A DNA stretch of 64,000 nucleotides from Pseudomonadota bacterium (GTDB lineage Bacteria; Myxococcota_A; UBA796; UBA9615), in NCBI GenBank assembly GCA_024229515.1, contig JAAESI010000337.1, positions 1 through 64,000 on the forward strand. The letters are read 5' to 3'. Shown here piece after piece: positions 43,887 to 53,038 of the stretch; the first letter of the stretch is position 1; every line of letters begins with the position of its first letter. The translations under genes were made by a program, and so were the position numbers. A model generated the notes under the pieces. It searched no databases, was not told the DNA's origin, and worked only from the letters and a program-made list of their open reading frames with translations.

Positions 43887-44522
43887 ATGAGATTCGCGTT
43901 CATCGCTGCTGTCGTTCCATCCCTCCTGGCTGCCTCCGGTGCCTTCGCAGGGGAGCTCCAGCTGCCCCTGGGGACGGAATTCTGTGAAGACCGGGCCGCG
44001 GTCGAGTTCGCCATGGAGGCTCCACGCGAGCTGGCCGGCGACGTGATCGAGTCCACTGCGAACGTGTGGGGCTTCGAGGGCTTCGCCACCGCCGAGTTCG
44101 ATGAGGATCGCCTCGTGAACCTCCGCATCCGGATCTACGAAGAGGGCGACGCGATGGCCCGCATCCGGGGCAAGCTCGAGGGGATGATGGGCGCCGGCGG
44201 CGAGAGCGGCAAGAAGACCCACTGGTCGCCCGCGCAGGCGCAGAAGGTGACCCTCCGGCTGCAGTCCGAGCAGATCTACGTGACGTTCGAGATCGAGCCG
44301 GACGGCTGCGGCATCATCGAGAAGGAAGCCCAGGGGCTGACCGATCAGGAGAAGGCCGACCTGGAGGCCGTGCGGAAGAAGCAGGCGATCGGCTTCGACC
44401 CCTACGCGGACACGGACGACACCGAGCCCGTGGTCAAGAAGGAGGAAGAGGAAGAGGCCAAGGAGAAGGAAGAGGAAGAGGCCTCCGAAGAGGCCACTCC
44501 CGAGCCCGACATCGACTGGTAG
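43887..44522 (+). CDS. Exported protein of unknown function with acidic Lys/Glu tail
   Basis: A 211-residue product from ATG 43887, preceded by a GAGGAAG Shine-Dalgarno. The signal peptide FAFIAAVVPSLLAASGAFA ends at a typical AFA cleavage site. The mature part has a compact domain with two Cys (TEFCEDRAAVEF; EPDGCGIIEK) that could form a disulfide, and then a tail of alternating Lys and Glu (KKEEEEEAKEKEEEEASEE) with no fold. No family was recognised. Its stop is 1 bp from the convergent serC stop. Confidence 0.7.
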   Translation: MRFAFIAAVVPSLLAASGAFAGELQLPLGTEFCEDRAAVEFAMEAPRELAGDVIESTANVWGFEGFATAEFDEDRLVNLRIRIYEEGDAMARIRGKLEGMMGAGGESGKKTHWSPAQAQKVTLRLQSEQIYVTFEIEPDGCGIIEKEAQGLTDQEKADLEAVRKKQAIGFDPYADTDDTEPVVKKEEEEEAKEKEEEEASEEATPEPDIDW

Positions 44523-44523
44523 C

Positions 44524-45603
44524 TCACCCTCGGGTGCGCTTGAACTCCTCGAGGAACTCCACCAACACCCGCACCGACTCCAGCGGCACCGCGTTGTAGA
44601 TCGACGCGCGCAGGCCGCCCACGCTGCGGTGACCCTTCAGTCCGATCAGGCCGGCGTCCGCCGCCTGGCTGACGAACTCCTTGTCCAGATCCGCGCTCGG
44701 CGACCGGAACGTGACGTTCATGCGGGAGCGCGCCGCCGGCTGCACGCAGCCCGTGTAGAAGCCCGCCGAGCTGTCGATCGTCCGGTAGATCAGCTCCGCC
44801 TTGTGCGCGTTGGTCGCGGCCACCGCCTCGAGGCCCCCCAACTCCTTGAGGTGCTCCAGCACCAGTCCGACTAGGTAGATGGCGAACGTCGGGGGCGTGT
44901 TGAGCATCGAGTTCTTCGCCGCGACCTTGCCGTAGTGCATCGTCTCGGGGAGGTTGTCGTCCGACCGCTCCAGCAGGTCGTCCCGCACGACCACGAGCGT
45001 GACCCCGGACGGCCCCATGTTCTTCTGCGCGCCGGCGTAGATCACGCCGTACTGGGTGACGTCGATCGGTTGGCTGAGGATGTCCGAGGACATGTCCACG
45101 ACGACGGGCACGTCGCCGCCGTCGAGGCGCGCGTGGATCTGCGAGCCGACGACCGTGTTGTTGGACGTGATGTGCAGGTAGGCGGAGTCGCTCGGCACGT
45201 CCACGGCGGTGGGCACGTGCTGGTAGCCGTCGTCCGCGCTGCTCCAGATCGACTCCGCGGAGCCGCGACGCCGCGCCTCGGCCAGCGCGTGGGCGGACCA
45301 CGTGCCGGTGTCGACGTAGTGGGCGGTGGTGCCCCGCCGCAGCAGGTTCATCGGCACCATCGCGAACTGCCCGCGGGCGCCCCCCTGCATGAACAGCACC
45401 TGGTAGCCGTCGGGGATGGTCAGGAGCTCGCGCAGGTTCGCGATCGCGCGGTTGTGCACCGCGTCGTACACCGCGCCCCGGTGGCTCTGCTCCATGATCG
45501 ACATGCCGCTGCCGCCGTAGTCCAGGAGTTCACGCTGGGCGCGCTCGAGCACGGAGAGGGGGAGGGCGGCGGGGCCGGCGCTGAAGTTGTGGGCTCGGGT
45601 CAT
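44524..45603 (-). CDS. serC: Phosphoserine aminotransferase
   Basis: The 359-residue PLP enzyme is full length: HNFSAGPAALPLSVLERAQ at the start, GMSIMEQSHRG, FMQGGARGQFAMVPMNLL, HITSNNTVVG, VVDMSSDILSQPIDV and GVIYAGAQKNMGPSGV with the PLP-binding Lys. It converts 3-phosphohydroxypyruvate and glutamate to phosphoserine. It is coupled to serA by an ATGA overlap and ends the DUF1015-serA-serC unit. Confidence 0.96.
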   Translation of the reverse strand: MTRAHNFSAGPAALPLSVLERAQRELLDYGGSGMSIMEQSHRGAVYDAVHNRAIANLRELLTIPDGYQVLFMQGGARGQFAMVPMNLLRRGTTAHYVDTGTWSAHALAEARRRGSAESIWSSADDGYQHVPTAVDVPSDSAYLHITSNNTVVGSQIHARLDGGDVPVVVDMSSDILSQPIDVTQYGVIYAGAQKNMGPSGVTLVVVRDDLLERSDDNLPETMHYGKVAAKNSMLNTPPTFAIYLVGLVLEHLKELGGLEAVAATNAHKAELIYRTIDSSAGFYTGCVQPAARSRMNVTFRSPSADLDKEFVSQAADAGLIGLKGHRSVGGLRASIYNAVPLESVRVLVEFLEEFKRTRG

Positions 45604-46814
45604 GATCGCTCCAGGGGCACGAGGCTGGTGCCGAGGATGTCCTCGTGGTCGGCGAGCAGGGACTCCAGCACGGCCTGCGGGGGGGGCGCGGAGATCGCGA
45701 TCCGAGCGATGCACGCCTCGGCGCCGGCGAAGACGATGTTCTCGGTCTCCTGCACGTTGATGTCCGCGTCCTTCAGCGCCGCGAAGACGCGCGACAGCAC
45801 GCCCACCCGGTTGAGGTGGCGGACGATGAGGAGGAACTGGGCGGGGCTCCGCTGGCTCACGTTGACGACGTTGGGGACGGCGCCCGTGGCTTGGTAGTCC
45901 AGCACGATGCGGACCGCCTCGGCGGCGACGGCCTCCTGGGCCTGGTCGGTGGAGGCGCCGATGTGCGGGGTGGAGATGACGTTGGGGTCGCGGAGCAGGT
46001 CGCTGTCGACCTCACCCACGCCCCCGCTGACCTCGCCGTAGAAGACGTCGACGGCGGCGCGGATCCCTCGGTCGGCGATCGCGTTCAGGAGCGCGCCCTC
46101 ATCGACCAGTTCGGCCCGTGAGGTGTTGATGAGGTAGGCGCCCGGCTTCATCGCCGAGAGGAAGCTCGGACCGACGATGTGGCGGGTCTCGGGGGTCGCG
46201 GGAGCGTGCAGCGAGATGGCGTCGCAGAGCCCGAGCATGCCCCGGAGGTTGGACTCGAAGCGGGCGCCCAGTTCGGTCACCGCGCCGGCCCGGCTGGGGC
46301 TGCGGTCGTGCACCAGCACCTTCATGCCGAGGGCGAGGGCGCGCTCGGCGACGGCGAGGCCGATGCGACCCGCGCCGACGACACCGAGGGTGCGTCCGGC
46401 GAGTCCGCGAGCCTTGCTAAACTCCTTCTTGTTCCACTGCCCGGCCCGAAGCTGCGCGGTCGCGTCGGGGATGCGCCGGTCCAGCGCCACGAGGAACCCG
46501 ATGGCGAGCTCGGCCACGGCAAGGCTGTTCTTGCCCGGGCAGTTGGCGACGTAGATGCCGCCCGCGCTGGCCGCGGCGATGTCGATGGTGTTGGTGCCCG
46601 CGCCCGCCCGCACGACGAGGCCGAGGCGGCCCGCCTCCAGCATCGCAGCGGTCACTTTGGTGCTCCTCACGATGAGCACTTCGGCGCCCGTGGAGGCGAT
46701 CGCGTCGGTCAACGCGTCGTCCTTGAGGGTCGGCTGGAGGGTGACCTCGATGCCGGCGGCCTCCAGGTCGGAGACCGCCATCGGGGGCAGTTTGTCAGCG
46801 ATCAGAACGTGCAT
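45600..46814 (-). CDS. serA: D-3-phosphoglycerate dehydrogenase
   Basis: The 404-residue protein has the D-isomer dehydrogenase fold. GRTLGVVGAGRIGLAVAERA is the NAD site, LINTSRAELVDEGAL and ISTPHIGASTDQAQEAVA carry the catalytic Arg/Glu/His elements, and a C-terminal ACT domain (LNRVGVLSRVFAALKDADINV) allows serine feedback. It oxidises 3-phosphoglycerate to phosphohydroxypyruvate, the first step of serine synthesis, and its product goes to SerC encoded next. Start ATG at 46814, 1 bp after the DUF1015 stop. Confidence 0.96.
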   Translation of the reverse strand: MHVLIADKLPPMAVSDLEAAGIEVTLQPTLKDDALTDAIASTGAEVLIVRSTKVTAAMLEAGRLGLVVRAGAGTNTIDIAAASAGGIYVANCPGKNSLAVAELAIGFLVALDRRIPDATAQLRAGQWNKKEFSKARGLAGRTLGVVGAGRIGLAVAERALALGMKVLVHDRSPSRAGAVTELGARFESNLRGMLGLCDAISLHAPATPETRHIVGPSFLSAMKPGAYLINTSRAELVDEGALLNAIADRGIRAAVDVFYGEVSGGVGEVDSDLLRDPNVISTPHIGASTDQAQEAVAAEAVRIVLDYQATGAVPNVVNVSQRSPAQFLLIVRHLNRVGVLSRVFAALKDADINVQETENIVFAGAEACIARIAISAPPPQAVLESLLADHEDILGTSLVPLERS

Positions 46815-46815
46815 C

Positions 46816-48030
46816 TCAGATCCGGTGGAGGAACAGGCCCGAGCGTAGCTTCGGCTCGAACCAGGTCGACTTGGGCGGCATGATTTCGCCAGCGTCGGCG
46901 ACTGCGAAGAGTTGCGCCATCGAGGTGGCGTGCATGGAGAAGGCGACCCCGCCGGCCGCGGCGGCGCGGCGCTCCAACTCGTCGGTGCCGCGGGAGCCCC
47001 CGACGAAGTCGATCTTGGGGTCGGTGCGCGGGTTCTCGATGCCCAGCAGCGGCGCCAGCACCTGCTCCTGCAGTAACGCGCAATCGAGCGCATCGAGGAT
47101 GCCCTCACGCGCGGGAGACAGACTGAAGCGGTGCCAGCCCGAGCCCTCGGCCCAGACGCAGAAGCACTGGGGGCGGCCGGGGGTAGGGTCGTCCGTCGCG
47201 GTGAGGCCGAACCGCTCGTTCAGCGCGGCGAGCACGTCGCCGGGGGAGCGGTCCCGCAGATCCGTAACGACGCGGTTGTACGGGAGGATCGCCAACTGGG
47301 TGTCGGGGAAGACCACCGACATCACGTGGTTGTAGGCCTCGGTGCCGGTGTGGTTCGGGTTCGCCGCGGCGAGCTGCTCGCGCGCTCGAGACGCGGACTT
47401 GGCGCGGTGGTGGCCATCAGCCACGTACAGGCGCGGCACGTGGTCGAAGGCGGCGCTCAGCGTGGCGGCGTCCGACACCGTCCAGATCGAGTGCTGAACG
47501 CCGTCGTCGGCGACGAAGTCGACCTCCGGCGTCCCCGCGGTGATGGCTTCCACCATCGCGTCGATGCGGGCGTCGGCCCGGTAGGCGAGGAAGATCGGCT
47601 CGGCCTGGCAACGCATCGTGGTCACGTGGCGGGTGCGGTCGTCCTCCTTGGCGGGGCGGGTCCGTTCGTGGATCGCGATGCCGCCGGCGTCGTACTCGTC
47701 GACCGAGCAGCCTCCGACGACGCCGATCTGCGCGCGGCCGTCCTGCACGAGCCGGTACACCAGCAGCTGCGGGCCCGGCGCTGTGAACGGGATCGAGGAG
47801 ATGAACCGCTCCAGGTTCGCACGGCCCGTCTCGTAGACGACGTCGGCGTACAGGTCCTGCCCCTCGGGGAGGTCGATCTCCGGACGAATGACATGCAGGA
47901 AGGAGGCGTCGTTGCCGGCGGCCAACGCCCGGGCCTCCGGCGTGCTGATGACGTCGTACGGCACCGACGCCACCGCGGCGGCACGGCTGGGCGGCGGCCG
48001 TAGAGCCGAAAGGGGAGTCAGGCGGGCCAA
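46816..48030 (-). CDS. DUF1015 family protein in a serine operon
   Basis: The 404-residue protein begins LARLTPLSALRPP and SVPYDVIST, the usual start of DUF1015 proteins, and has HERTRPAKEDDRTRHV near residue 130 and RLYVADGHHRAKSA near 215, the conserved GHHR block. The family has no textbook enzyme activity. Repeated linkage with serA and serC suggests a role in serine metabolism. The start is TTG at 48028-48030, chosen from the family N-terminus and a GGAG about six bases upstream; longer frames enter the upstream gene. Confidence 0.85.
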   Translation of the reverse strand: MARLTPLSALRPPPSRAAAVASVPYDVISTPEARALAAGNDASFLHVIRPEIDLPEGQDLYADVVYETGRANLERFISSIPFTAPGPQLLVYRLVQDGRAQIGVVGGCSVDEYDAGGIAIHERTRPAKEDDRTRHVTTMRCQAEPIFLAYRADARIDAMVEAITAGTPEVDFVADDGVQHSIWTVSDAATLSAAFDHVPRLYVADGHHRAKSASRAREQLAAANPNHTGTEAYNHVMSVVFPDTQLAILPYNRVVTDLRDRSPGDVLAALNERFGLTATDDPTPGRPQCFCVWAEGSGWHRFSLSPAREGILDALDCALLQEQVLAPLLGIENPRTDPKIDFVGGSRGTDELERRAAAAGGVAFSMHATSMAQLFAVADAGEIMPPKSTWFEPKLRSGLFLHRI

Positions 48031-48046
48031 GGGGTCTCCGGATTCG

Positions 48047-51000
48047 TCAGGTGCGCTTGCGCTTCGATCGTCCCGAGCTCGTGCGCTTGGTCTTCTTCTT
48101 GCCGCGCGCCTTCTTGGCGGCCGCCGGCTTCGGCTCGCCGTCGTCGGTCGACGCCATCTCCTGGAGGACTTCCGACGAGGGCTCGCCGTCGGCCTTCGCG
48201 GGGGCCTTGCGGCCAGCGTCGGTCTTGGCGTCGGTGGCGGCGTTGGCCGGCGGAGGGGTGTCCGTCGCGGTGGTCTCGCGGCTGAGGCCCGCGGGGCCGG
48301 CCTCGTCGCCCGTGCGGGCCGCGTAGGCATCCATCTCGTCGGCCGTGGCGAGCACCGAGGGGGAGACGGCGACCGCCTGATCGAACAGCTGCTCCAGCTC
48401 GTCGATGTCCGGCAGGTCGTTCTTGGTCGGGTGCTCGACGTCCTTGCCGACGTCCGCTTCGACCGCTTCGCGGATCTCTTCGGGAGAGACGATCACGGAG
48501 TCTTCACCGGTCATGAGCACGAGACCGCCGTCGTCCTGCTCCTCGAGGAGCTCGACGGCGCCCTTGCGGGGGCGGGGCGCGGCCTTGCCCGTGTCCTCTT
48601 CTTCGAGCACATCGGCGCTGAGCTCGGCGGGCCCCTCGAGTTCATCGAGGTTGATGCCGCCGCTGGGGGGCACGGTCTTGTCGGGATCCTCCGGAACCGC
48701 CGGCATGGGGCGGGTCTCCACCGACTCCGTCATGGGCGGGGCGGTGAGATCGCTGGAGTCCTCGTCCGGTTCCAACTCCACCAGCTCGGGCTCGGGCTCC
48801 AGCGGGATGCGCACCGTGAGGCGGGAGCCCCGCTTGACGAACTCGGCCGTGCCGCCGGCGGCGTCCGAGAGCTGACGCACGAGGATGCGGTCGTCGCCCA
48901 CTGGCAGGGCGCCCACCACCTTCAAGACCGCGTCGTCGCCATCCACCGACGCGGACACCTCGATGTCCGCCTTCGAGGTGGCGATCGGGGCGACCGCGGC
49001 GAGCACCAGCGGCACGAGCAGATCGCCGCGCCCCTCGACCACCGCCTGGTTGCCGAGCTTGCGTGTCGCCCGTCGGCCGGCGGCGTCTTCGACGGCGTGC
49101 AGGCAGCGGGTGACGAGCTCGTTCCAGCGGTGGTTCTGGTCGGCGCCGGAGCCGGTGGCGGTCTCCAGGCAGAGCAGGTCCTGCGATGTGGCGCGCAACT
49201 CGCGCCAGGCGTCTTCGCTGCGATCGACGAGGCCACCGGTCACGTCGAGGAGGTCGGCGAGGTCCACGCGCCGGGAGGCCGCTTCCACGTCCCCCCAGTC
49301 GGAGGCTTCGTGCACGCTGCGGGCGACCACGAGCAGGTCCTTGATCGCCCCGGACGCGCCCTGGTGGGCCTTCAGTCCGGCGATCGCGCGGGTCTCCAGG
49401 GCCTTGTGCAGCGGCCGCGCCATGCGCCCCAGCGCGGCGTCGGTGTGCACCTGCAGGGAGCCGGCGACCCGCGGGCGCGAGATCACCTCGGTGACGCCGA
49501 TGGGCTGGCCCTTGTCGCCCTTGACGAGCTTGGCCTTGAGCAGGAGGTCGTGGCGGTCGCCCACGCGGTCGACCAGGGTCACGTCCTGCTCGACGAAGCC
49601 GGTGACGACGACCTTGCCGAACAGGGTCTTCCAGTTGACCTTGTCCAGCCGGAGCACGTCCTTGTGGATGAACGCGCCGATCGCTTCGCCGGCGGTGCGT
49701 CCGTCGATCTCGCCCATGCCGCTGCTCCAGCCGACGACGCGGCCTTCGGTGTCGGCGGCGACCAGGGCCATGGACTCGACCTGGCCCAGGTGGGGCTGCA
49801 GGCTCCCGGAACTCTCCAGCTGGGACTTGAGCTCCTCGACCTCGTGGCGCAGGCGGCTCTCGGTCTCGGCGCGCGCGATGTCGGCCGCGTCCTCCCACTC
49901 CTTGCGCTCCTGCTCGTGGCGCTCGAGCATCTTGTTCCGCTCGGCCTCGGAGCGCTCCTCGGCGGCGAGGATATCGCGGCTGAGTTGCTCCTCCAGCGCC
50001 GTCCGCTCGGCGTTGGCCTTGCCTTGCACCTCGGCGATGGCGTTGCGGTGGGCCTCCTCCAGGGAGGCACGCTCCTGCACCCACTGCTCCGCGGCTTCGC
50101 TGAACTCGTGCTCGGCGGCGTCCTTGGCCTGGTCCAGCTCGGCCCTCAGGGTCGAGATGCGGCCGGTGAGGCTGCCCGAGTTGGTGTCGATCTCCTTGGC
50201 TCGGTTCTCGGCCGCGAGGCGGTTCTCCTCGGCGGCGGCGACCAACTCCTGGGCGGCGGCGGCCTGCGCTTCGGCGGCGGCGGCCCGGGCGCTCGTCTCC
50301 TCGGCGTCCTTGCGGGCGGCGTCGGCGGCGTGCTTGGCCTCGTCCAGCTCCGCCTTGGCGGCGGCCACATCGACGTTGGCGACGGTGCGGGCCTTCTCGG
50401 CCGCGGCGACCGCTTCGGAGGCCGCGGTCTGGGCGGCGGCGAGCTCGGTCTGGAGGGTCTCGGCCTGGGCCTCCAACTCCTGGATCCGGGTCCCGGACTG
50501 GGCAGCCTTGATCGCGGCTTCGGCGGCCTGGGCCTGGGCGGCGGCGAGATCGGCCGCGGGCACCGTCTCCGCTTCGGCCGTGGACAGCTTCGCTTGGGCG
50601 GCCTCGAGGGCCTTCTGGGCGGTCTCCGCCCGGGCTTCGGCGGCATCGGCGCGCTTGCCGGCGTCGAAGGCGACGTGCTCGGCTTCGGCGATCTTGCGCT
50701 CGGCGTCGGTGCTGACCGTCTCCAGCGACTGCAGCGCCGTCTGGGTCGAGGCCAGCTGATCGCGGATGTCGGCCGCTTCGGCCTCCGCCAGCGCGACCTG
50801 AACCGCGGCCGTGTTGGCGTGATCCTCGACGCTCTTGGAGGCCTCCGAGGCGGTGCTCTCCAGCGCCTTGAGCATCTCTTCGAGCTCGCCCACGCGGGTC
50901 CTGGACTCGGCCGCTTCGCCCGCGGAGGTCTCCGCCTTGACGGTGAGCTCTTCGACCAGCTCGTCCCGCTGCGCCAGCTGCGTGCGCACTTCGTCCAGCA

Positions 51001-51850
51001 CCTGGCGGACGTCGTTGGCGGCGGTCTGGGCCTCGTCCAGCTGGGTGCCGAGATCGGGCTCGGTGCCGGGATCCGAGAGCAGGGTCAGTCGTGCCAGGGC
51101 GTCGCCCCCGTCGCCGTCGAGCCGGAACTGGTTGAAGACGACGATGCGGCTCCCGCCGCCCTTCTGCTCCAGCTCGACCTCACCCGAGTAGGTGCCCTCG
51201 GCGTCGATCGCGCGGTCCACGGTTCGGCCGATGAGCTCGCGCTCGCCGCGGAGGTACAGGTCCCGCAGGGGCTTGGCCTGCATCTCGTCTTCGGACCACC
51301 CCAGGATGCTGGCGGCGCCGCCGCTCCAGGAGAGGATGTTCCCCGCCGGATCGGTGAGGACCACGCCCTCCTTGAGGTGCTGCAGGGACTGCTGGAACAG
51401 CGTGACCCACTGCTGCAGGTTGCGGCGGGTGGTGACGTCGACGCCGATGGCGATGTAGCCGACCGTGGGGCCGCGGCCGATGCGGAGGCGGGAGGTCGAC
51501 CACGCGACGGTGCGCTGGGTGCCGTCCTTGATCGTCGCGACCAGTTCAGCGTCGCGGATGTGCTCGTTGCGGACCCAGCCGTCGTGGATGTCCTGCACGA
51601 GCCGGCGGTAGTCCGGCGCCGGGTAGAACCGCTCCAGCAGCCCGCCGACGTTGCGGCAGTCCGACGTGTCGTACCCGGTGGCCTCGCGCAGCGCCCGGTT
51701 GAACAAGACGATCTTGAAGTCGAGGTCCGAGATGTAGATGAGGAGCGGCGACTTCTCGAAGAGGACCCGGACGATCGCTTCGGGATCGGTGGGGTCTCCA
51801 CCGCCGCTGCCGGTGGTCCCTGGGGACAGGAGGATGGGCTTCGGCTTCAT
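48047..51850 (-). CDS. PAS-coiled coil protein with degenerate histidine-kinase-like C-terminus
   Basis: A 1267-residue cytoplasmic protein. Residues about 25-145 and 150-260 are two PAS domains (LLIYISDLDFKIVLFNRALREATGY; HLKEGVVLTDPAGNIL). A coiled coil rich in Ala and Glu runs from about 265 to 690. A third PAS-like domain (AADTEGRVVGWSSGMGEID) occupies 695-800. Residues 800-1010 resemble a kinase core, ending SRLTVRIPLEPEPE like the last strand of HATPase domains. I see no H-box and no N, G1 or G2 nucleotide motifs, so phosphotransfer is unlikely. A disordered acidic then Lys/Arg-rich tail follows. It may be a scaffold or polarity protein driven by PAS sensing. It lies 16 bp upstream of DUF1015. 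Confidence 0.8.
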   Translation of the reverse strand: MKPKPILLSPGTTGSGGGDPTDPEAIVRVLFEKSPLLIYISDLDFKIVLFNRALREATGYDTSDCRNVGGLLERFYPAPDYRRLVQDIHDGWVRNEHIRDAELVATIKDGTQRTVAWSTSRLRIGRGPTVGYIAIGVDVTTRRNLQQWVTLFQQSLQHLKEGVVLTDPAGNILSWSGGAASILGWSEDEMQAKPLRDLYLRGERELIGRTVDRAIDAEGTYSGEVELEQKGGGSRIVVFNQFRLDGDGGDALARLTLLSDPGTEPDLGTQLDEAQTAANDVRQVLDEVRTQLAQRDELVEELTVKAETSAGEAAESRTRVGELEEMLKALESTASEASKSVEDHANTAAVQVALAEAEAADIRDQLASTQTALQSLETVSTDAERKIAEAEHVAFDAGKRADAAEARAETAQKALEAAQAKLSTAEAETVPAADLAAAQAQAAEAAIKAAQSGTRIQELEAQAETLQTELAAAQTAASEAVAAAEKARTVANVDVAAAKAELDEAKHAADAARKDAEETSARAAAAEAQAAAAQELVAAAEENRLAAENRAKEIDTNSGSLTGRISTLRAELDQAKDAAEHEFSEAAEQWVQERASLEEAHRNAIAEVQGKANAERTALEEQLSRDILAAEERSEAERNKMLERHEQERKEWEDAADIARAETESRLRHEVEELKSQLESSGSLQPHLGQVESMALVAADTEGRVVGWSSGMGEIDGRTAGEAIGAFIHKDVLRLDKVNWKTLFGKVVVTGFVEQDVTLVDRVGDRHDLLLKAKLVKGDKGQPIGVTEVISRPRVAGSLQVHTDAALGRMARPLHKALETRAIAGLKAHQGASGAIKDLLVVARSVHEASDWGDVEAASRRVDLADLLDVTGGLVDRSEDAWRELRATSQDLLCLETATGSGADQNHRWNELVTRCLHAVEDAAGRRATRKLGNQAVVEGRGDLLVPLVLAAVAPIATSKADIEVSASVDGDDAVLKVVGALPVGDDRILVRQLSDAAGGTAEFVKRGSRLTVRIPLEPEPELVELEPDEDSSDLTAPPMTESVETRPMPAVPEDPDKTVPPSGGINLDELEGPAELSADVLEEEDTGKAAPRPRKGAVELLEEQDDGGLVLMTGEDSVIVSPEEIREAVEADVGKDVEHPTKNDLPDIDELEQLFDQAVAVSPSVLATADEMDAYAARTGDEAGPAGLSRETTATDTPPPANAATDAKTDAGRKAPAKADGEPSSEVLQEMASTDDGEPKPAAAKKARGKKKTKRTSSGRSKRKRT

Positions 51851-51934
51851 GCGGATGCCGGACTCTCAACCAGGGGTGACGGAAGGGGGCCGCTGATACA
51901 GCCGGACGAGCCTAGGGGGGACTGCCGGATCCTG

Positions 51935-53026
51935 TCAATCCGTCTGAGCCCGCGCGCACGTGAGGATTCGGCCCACACCGTCATCCGTCGCCGGGAATAC
52001 GCCGTGTTCGGTAATGAGGCCGTCGACGAGGCCGCCGGGGGTGACGTCGAAGGCCGGGTTGCGAGCGCCGGAGGAGGCGGGACTCGTCCGCACCCGCCGG
52101 AAGGCGCCGTCATCGTCGACGCCCCAGGTGTAGTGAACCTCGTCGCCGCCGCGCTCTTCGATCGGGATGTCCGCGCCCGAGGGGCAGTCCGGATCGATCG
52201 TGGCGGCGGGCAGCGCGACGTAGAAGGGGATGCCGAGGTGGCGGGCGATGACGGCGTGCCCGAAGGTGCCGATCTTGTTCGCCACATCGCCGTTGCGGGC
52301 GACCCGGTCCGAGCCGGTGATGACCGCCTGGATCTCCCCGTGGGAGGCGAGGTGCCCAAAGGCGTTGTCGGCGATGACGACGTGGTCGACCCCTTCGCTG
52401 CCCAGCTCCCAGGCGGTGAGGCGCGATCCTTGTCCCCGAGGGCGGGTCTCGTCGACGAAGACCTGCAGCGACTTGCCCGCCCGCGAGGCGGCATAGACCG
52501 GCGACAGCGCTGAGCCCCAGTCCACGAACGCGAGCCAGCCGGCGTTGCAGTGGGTGCTGACCCCCCAGCCGTCCTGGAGGAGCTCGGCCCCGTGCCGTCC
52601 GATCGACTCGCACGCGGCGGCGTCGGCGTCGGCCCAGGCCCGGGCGGCGGCCAGCGCTGCGTCGCGGGCGTCGTCGGGTCGGGCGCCGCCTCCGGCACCC
52701 TCGATGGCGGCTCGAACGGCGTTGATTCCGCCGAACAGGTTCTGGGCGGTTGGCCTGGTGTTTGCGAGGGTTGTCGCCGCATCCTTCATGTACTGGTCGA
52801 AGGAGGAGTCCGGGGCCTGCCGGGAGGCCAGGGCCATGCCGAACGCGCCGGCCGCTCCGATCGCTCCAGCGCCGCGCACGATCATCGTGGAGATCGCGAC
52901 CGCGGCCTCCCGGTGATCGTCGGTCCGCCAGATGCGGAATTCGTGGGGGAGGACGGGCTGATCGATCAGCAAGAGCTGACCGTCGGCCCAGTCCACGGTG
53001 CGATGAGGGGTTCCGTCGACGAGCAT
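51935..53026 (-). CDS. mtnA: S-methyl-5-thioribose-1-phosphate isomerase
   Basis: The 363-residue protein shows the MtnA blocks: RGAGAIGAAGAFGMAL, STHCNAG with the catalytic Cys, VFVDETRPRGQGSRLTAWEL, and TGSDRVARNGDVANKIGTFG with the catalytic Asp. It isomerises the aldose to the ketose phosphate in methionine salvage. Related eIF2B-like sugar isomerases share the fold, but the CNAG and GDVANKIGT blocks favour MtnA. It lies 12 bp downstream of the phosphoesterase gene; no other salvage genes are in the window. Confidence 0.9.
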   Translation of the reverse strand: MLVDGTPHRTVDWADGQLLLIDQPVLPHEFRIWRTDDHREAAVAISTMIVRGAGAIGAAGAFGMALASRQAPDSSFDQYMKDAATTLANTRPTAQNLFGGINAVRAAIEGAGGGARPDDARDAALAAARAWADADAAACESIGRHGAELLQDGWGVSTHCNAGWLAFVDWGSALSPVYAASRAGKSLQVFVDETRPRGQGSRLTAWELGSEGVDHVVIADNAFGHLASHGEIQAVITGSDRVARNGDVANKIGTFGHAVIARHLGIPFYVALPAATIDPDCPSGADIPIEERGGDEVHYTWGVDDDGAFRRVRTSPASSGARNPAFDVTPGGLVDGLITEHGVFPATDDGVGRILTCARAQTD

Positions 53027-53038
53027 GAGCGGCGAAGG

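Noticed and set aside
47888..52513. 1541-residue open frame on the plus strand
   Set aside because: Antisense to the PAS/coiled-coil protein; the Leu/Gly-rich repeats are the complement of its Ala/Glu codons.
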